DNA of 63,918 nucleotides, from positions 1 to 63,918 of the forward strand of contig CAUJHW010000100.1 of assembly GCA_963205005.1 (NCBI GenBank). Direction: 5' to 3'. The translations under genes were made by a program, and so were the position numbers. Below the pieces are notes generated by a model, which ran no database searches, was not told where the DNA came from, and worked only from the letters and a program-made list of their open reading frames with translations. This stretch comes from Pseudomonadota bacterium (GTDB lineage Bacteria; Pseudomonadota; Alphaproteobacteria; Caulobacterales; Caulobacteraceae). Shown here one piece after another: positions 61,062 to 63,918 of the stretch. Positions within the stretch are counted from its first letter, which is position 1; the number at the start of each line of letters is the position of its first letter.

Positions 61062-61232
61062 ATGGCCGCTGCGAGAAAGCCGTCGATCGAGACGCCGTCC
61101 GTCGAGGAGCGGCTGATGGACGGTCACTACGACCGGCTGCTTGAGAGCTTCCAGCAGCAGATCGACGAGGCCGCCGCCATGCTGCGCCGCTGCCACGCGG
61201 CCATGCGCGCCGAGAACACCCTGCGCTCCTGA
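61062..61232 (+). CDS. small ORF, 56 aa, helical
   Basis: Reads MAAARKPSIETPSVEERLMD onward and ends in MRAENTLRS at the TGA 61230-61232. The middle region LLESFQQQIDEAAAMLRRCH is strongly helical with acid/base pairs. An in-frame GTG lies 9 bases upstream. No clear ribosome site is seen. It fills the gap before the convergent DUF1810 gene (7 bp apart). Possible small regulatory or structural protein; only moderately supported. Confidence 0.45.
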   Translation: MAAARKPSIETPSVEERLMDGHYDRLLESFQQQIDEAAAMLRRCHAAMRAENTLRS

Positions 61233-61239
61233 CGGCGCG

Positions 61240-61683
61240 CTAGAAGCCCAGCATCTTGACGGTCTGCTTGTCCACGCCGCCCGGGAAGAACCTGTTCAGC
61301 GCGGCCTCGAAGACCTTGTTGTCGCCGCTGGCGTAGCCGAACAGGGTGATGCAGGCGCGGAACTTGCGATCATCCGGGCGGCCGAAGATCTGGAATGCCG
61401 TGCGGTCCTCGAGCCCGTTCAGGGTGGCGACGCATTCGCGAAGGCGGGGTCCCAGAACCGGATGGGTGATATAGGCGCGCGCCTCACCCAGCGAGACGAC
61501 GGCGTACTTCAGCGACATCTCGCTCGTCCCCAGACCACGCAGCTGGGGGAAGATGAACCACATCCAGTGGGTCTTCTTCTCGCCCGCCCGCAGCTCGGCC
61601 AGGGCCATCTCATAGGTCGTGCCGCCATTGGCAGGCGCATCCTGGGCCCGGACGAAACGGGCCAGATCGTAGCGTTCGCTCAT
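61240..61683 (-). CDS. DUF1810 domain protein
   Basis: A 147-aa cytosolic protein of the DUF1810 family. MSERYDLARFVRAQD, then YEMALAELRAGEKKTHWMWF and IFPQLRGLGTSEMSLKYAV are characteristic. It closes with DDRKFRACITLFG. The family's function is unknown. ATG at 61683 is used since the frame upstream has no family-like residues. Converges on the small ORF and is divergent from the TPR-TTL gene (105 bp between starts). Confidence 0.9.
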   Translation of the reverse strand: MSERYDLARFVRAQDAPANGGTTYEMALAELRAGEKKTHWMWFIFPQLRGLGTSEMSLKYAVVSLGEARAYITHPVLGPRLRECVATLNGLEDRTAFQIFGRPDDRKFRACITLFGYASGDNKVFEAALNRFFPGGVDKQTVKMLGF

Positions 61684-61788
61684 TCGCGCATCACTGCACC
61701 TGTCGCGCACCGCCGTCGAGGGAGCGCGCTCGACATCGGCGCTGCAGCGCCCTAACGCGTGCGAAGTCGGCATTGAGGTGTGGAGGCC

Positions 61789-63354
61789 ATGGCAGCGATC
61801 GGAGGCCAGGACCGGAACGGCGCCGTGAACCCGGACGACCCGGCGTTCGCCGACCTGTACGGCGAGATGATCGAGCATGACCGCGCGCGGGCCCTGGCCG
61901 AGCTCGGCGCGCTTGTGCAGGAACAGCCGCAGTCGGTCGCCGCCTGGGCCATGCTTTCAGTCGCACACCAGAGATGCCTCGACTTCCCCGCCTGCGCCGC
62001 GGCCTCGCGGCGGCTGCTGGCGCTGGACCCGACCCACAGCGACGGCCTGCACCGCCTCGCCTTCAGTCTGATGGCGACGGGCGACTACGAGGCCGCCATC
62101 GCGGCCTATCGGCAGACCCACGCGACCACCGCCTCGCCGATGGCCATGGCTCTGATCGCCCTGCTGCTGCACCGGCTGGGGCGACTGGACGAGGCGGCGC
62201 AGGCCTACAATGCGATCCTGTCCAGCACCGCGCCGGGCAGCCTGGACATCCTGCCGGCGCTGCGCGGGGTGATGAACCTGTTGCGCGACCAGGGCCGCCC
62301 GCTGGCCGCCGATCGTTTCGCGCACATGCTCCACCTGAGCTACCAGCTGAACCCGGTGCTGGTGGCCTCCAGCCTGCTCGACCGCGACCAGGCCGCGACC
62401 TTCCACGAGTGGCTGGGCCTGGTGGACAAGACCGCCCTGGGCCGGATGCTGCGGCGTGGGATGGCGGCGGAGCCCGGCGTGGCCCGTGTGCCCGAGACCT
62501 TCAACCTGCCCGCCGAGCGGGCGGACCTACTGCGTCATGCCGCTGCGCACCCCGGCGCGCTCTACATCGTCAAGCCGGCCAAGGGGTCGGGCGGACAGGG
62601 AATCTCCGTCACCGACGACGTCGGGGCCGCCGCCGCGCGGACCGACGTGGTGGTGCAACGCTACATCGACCGGCCCTACCTGATCGACGGCCGCAAGGGG
62701 CACCTCCGGATCTACGCCCTGGTCACCGAGGCCCGACCCCTCCGGGCCTACATCTATGGCGAGGGCATCGTGCGCATCGCCCCCGAGCCCTATGACTCCC
62801 GCCCCGAACGGCTGGCCGACCTGTCGATGCACGTGACCAACACCGCCCTGCACCTGGACCATCCCGGACTGGTGATCAGCCAGGACGACAGCCGCGAGGA
62901 CGAAGGCGCGATCTGGAGCCTCTCGGCTCTGCTGCGGCGGATGAAGTCCGATGGGTTCGACCCCGACGCGGTCTTCGGCGAGATCCGAACCCTGGTTGGA
63001 TGGTTCCTGCGCCAGGTCGAGCGCGAGGGCCTGTTCGCGCGGCAGGCGGCCCTGGGCCCGGCGCGGGCCTTCGGCCCCAAGCTGCTGGGCTTCGATATTC
63101 TGCTGGATGACGCGGGCCATCCCTGGCTGATCGAGATCCAGTCCAATCCGGCCGCCCGCGGCGCGCCGCTGGTCAACCGCATCAACGGCGAACTCTTCAC
63201 CAGCATCTACCGGATGAGCGTCGCCGTGCTGGCCGAGGACGGCCTGTCAGACGCCCAGCTACAGGCCCTGCGCCGCGACCCGGCCGCGCTGGCGGCCGCG
63301 GAACGGGCGGTTGAGGCGCGACAGAGGGGCCGCTTCACTCCACTTTGGGACTAA
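61789..63354 (+). CDS. TPR domain plus tubulin-tyrosine-ligase-like ATP-grasp fusion
   Basis: A 521-aa protein with two parts. Residues about 25-200 are TPR repeats (AMLSVAHQRCLDFPACAAAS and MAMALIALLLHRLGRLDEAA, then YNAIL). Residues about 245-495 resemble the tubulin-tyrosine ligase (TTL) branch of ATP-grasp enzymes: ALYIVKPAKGSGGQGISVTD, GRKGHLRIYALVTEARPLRA, and the late LLGFDILLDDAGHPWLIEIQ followed by SNP. The DI-to-E-x-Q-x-N metal site fits. Family enzymes attach amino acids to proteins or peptides using ATP. The target here is unknown. ATG at 61789 is used with GAGG upstream. Not obviously in an operon with neighbours. Confidence 0.85.
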   Translation: MAAIGGQDRNGAVNPDDPAFADLYGEMIEHDRARALAELGALVQEQPQSVAAWAMLSVAHQRCLDFPACAAASRRLLALDPTHSDGLHRLAFSLMATGDYEAAIAAYRQTHATTASPMAMALIALLLHRLGRLDEAAQAYNAILSSTAPGSLDILPALRGVMNLLRDQGRPLAADRFAHMLHLSYQLNPVLVASSLLDRDQAATFHEWLGLVDKTALGRMLRRGMAAEPGVARVPETFNLPAERADLLRHAAAHPGALYIVKPAKGSGGQGISVTDDVGAAAARTDVVVQRYIDRPYLIDGRKGHLRIYALVTEARPLRAYIYGEGIVRIAPEPYDSRPERLADLSMHVTNTALHLDHPGLVISQDDSREDEGAIWSLSALLRRMKSDGFDPDAVFGEIRTLVGWFLRQVEREGLFARQAALGPARAFGPKLLGFDILLDDAGHPWLIEIQSNPAARGAPLVNRINGELFTSIYRMSVAVLAEDGLSDAQLQALRRDPAALAAAERAVEARQRGRFTPLWD

Positions 63355-63450
63355 GGCGGTCGACAATCGTCGTCGTCTCGTCTTTTCTGCAGCGCCTGTC
63401 ATTTCCAGGCCAAAAGCACACCGAATTTTCGAAGGGACGGATTTTTTCAG

Positions 63451-63858
63451 ATGCCGCCACGCATGTTGCCCGAGCCAACGCCCGAGACCCGCCATTTCTG
63501 GGACGGCTGCAAGGAAGGCGAACTTCGCCTCCAGCGCTGCACCGCCTGCAAGGAAACCTATTTCCCGCCGCGCCCCTTCTGCCCGAAGTGCGCCTGCCGC
63601 GAGGTCGAGGTCTATCCTGCCAGCGGCAAGGGGGTGCTGTGGTCCTATGTGATCAACCACCGCCCTCGCCCGGACATGGGGACCGAGCCTTACGCCATCG
63701 CGGTCGTGAAGCTGGATGAGGGTCCGACCCTCATGACCAACATCGTCGACTGTCCGCAGACGCCCGAGGCGCTGCAGCTCGACATGCCGGTCCAGGTCTC
63801 CTTCGCCAAGCAGACCGACGACATCACCCTCCCCCTGTTCGCGCCGGTGAAGGGCTGA
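63451..63858 (+). CDS. DUF35/OB-fold zinc-ribbon protein (acyl-CoA-associated)
   Basis: A 135-aa protein with a rubredoxin-like zinc ribbon whose cysteines are Cys30, Cys33, Cys44 and Cys47 (RCTAC then FCPKC), followed by an OB-fold (residues about 50-130) with WSYVINHRP. DUF35 proteins bind acyl-CoA and typically partner with thiolases or aldolases, as in steroid and lipid pathways. The thiolase gene immediately downstream (ATG at 63863, 4 bp after the stop) fits that pairing. Confidence 0.92.
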   Translation: MPPRMLPEPTPETRHFWDGCKEGELRLQRCTACKETYFPPRPFCPKCACREVEVYPASGKGVLWSYVINHRPRPDMGTEPYAIAVVKLDEGPTLMTNIVDCPQTPEALQLDMPVQVSFAKQTDDITLPLFAPVKG

Positions 63859-63862
63859 ACCG

Positions 63863-63918
63863 ATGAAGCAGAAATCCGTTGCGGTCGTAGGGGCCGCTGA
63901 AACCACCAAGATGGGCCG
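63863..63918 (+). CDS. thiolase-family protein, start only (runs off the window)
   Basis: Eighteen codons are visible, reading MKQKSVAVVGAAETTKMG, an N-terminus typical of lipid-transfer-protein-like acetyl-CoA acetyltransferases (VAVVGAAET). It begins 4 bp after the DUF35 gene, the usual partner order. The rest lies beyond the window, so active-site residues cannot be checked. Confidence 0.75.
   Translation, partial: MKQKSVAVVGAAETTKMG

Overview
The window is GC-rich DNA (by eye roughly two thirds or more G+C) from an alphaproteobacterium. It most resembles the Caulobacteraceae (Caulobacter/Phenylobacterium type). This rests on a cpa/tad pilus block in Caulobacter order, a CYP153-type alkane hydroxylase, many acyl-CoA catabolic genes, and short CCCGGCGAnTGCCGGG palindromes of the sort scattered through such genomes. 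The assignment is inferred from gene content; no ribosomal marker is present. No rRNA, tRNA or CRISPR array was found, and no gap between genes exceeds about 265 bases.

Layout. 1-3568: moeA and a class II (B12-dependent) ribonucleotide reductase, two genes suited to low-oxygen life, with Leu CTA codons that are scarce later. 3716-4423: an IS6-type transposase, directly before a GAF-PAS-adenylate cyclase that looks shortened at its N-terminus. 6302-7744: a small membrane protein divergent from a TetR regulator, with an operator array between them. 7752-14631: glutamate synthase gltB-gltD followed by a VOC protein. 14894-16027: a phospholipase D-like protein. 16035-19603: an LLM flavin oxidoreductase, CYP153 and an ornithine-cyclodeaminase-like operon. 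19753-23901: a hotdog-like protein, a class III aminotransferase, a crotonase and an enolase-superfamily epimerase.

23978-30799: a tightly overlapping six-gene membrane operon (DUF4129, DUF4350, MoxR, DUF58, SpoIIM, RDD) facing a multi-pass membrane protein. 30913-36675: adenine deaminase, an acetyltransferase, a secreted trio (beta-helix protein, diheme cytochrome c, CAP-domain protein) and an OYE-family flavin reductase. 36678-42552: glycolate oxidase glcDEF in an operon with a crotonase and an acyl-CoA dehydrogenase. These diverge from an acyl-CoA synthetase and a biotin-dependent acyl-CoA carboxylase pair (42639-47941), together suggesting leucine/isovalerate or acyclic-terpene degradation. 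48034-50326: a CoA transferase, a palindromic repeat element and an aldo/keto reductase.

50497-57358: cpaB-cpaC-cpaE-cpaF-tadB-tadC, the envelope and motor part of a Tad pilus or secretion machine, without pilin, prepilin peptidase or cpaD. 57367-63918: a VIT-family transporter, a second P450, an APH-family phosphotransferase, small proteins, DUF1810, a TPR plus tubulin-tyrosine-ligase-like fusion, and finally a DUF35 OB-fold protein with the first codons of a thiolase. Overall this is chromosomal accessory/catabolic sequence with one mobile element near its left end. The least explained parts are the MoxR/DUF58/SpoIIM/RDD operon, the beta-helix/cytochrome/CAP operon and the TPR-TTL protein.
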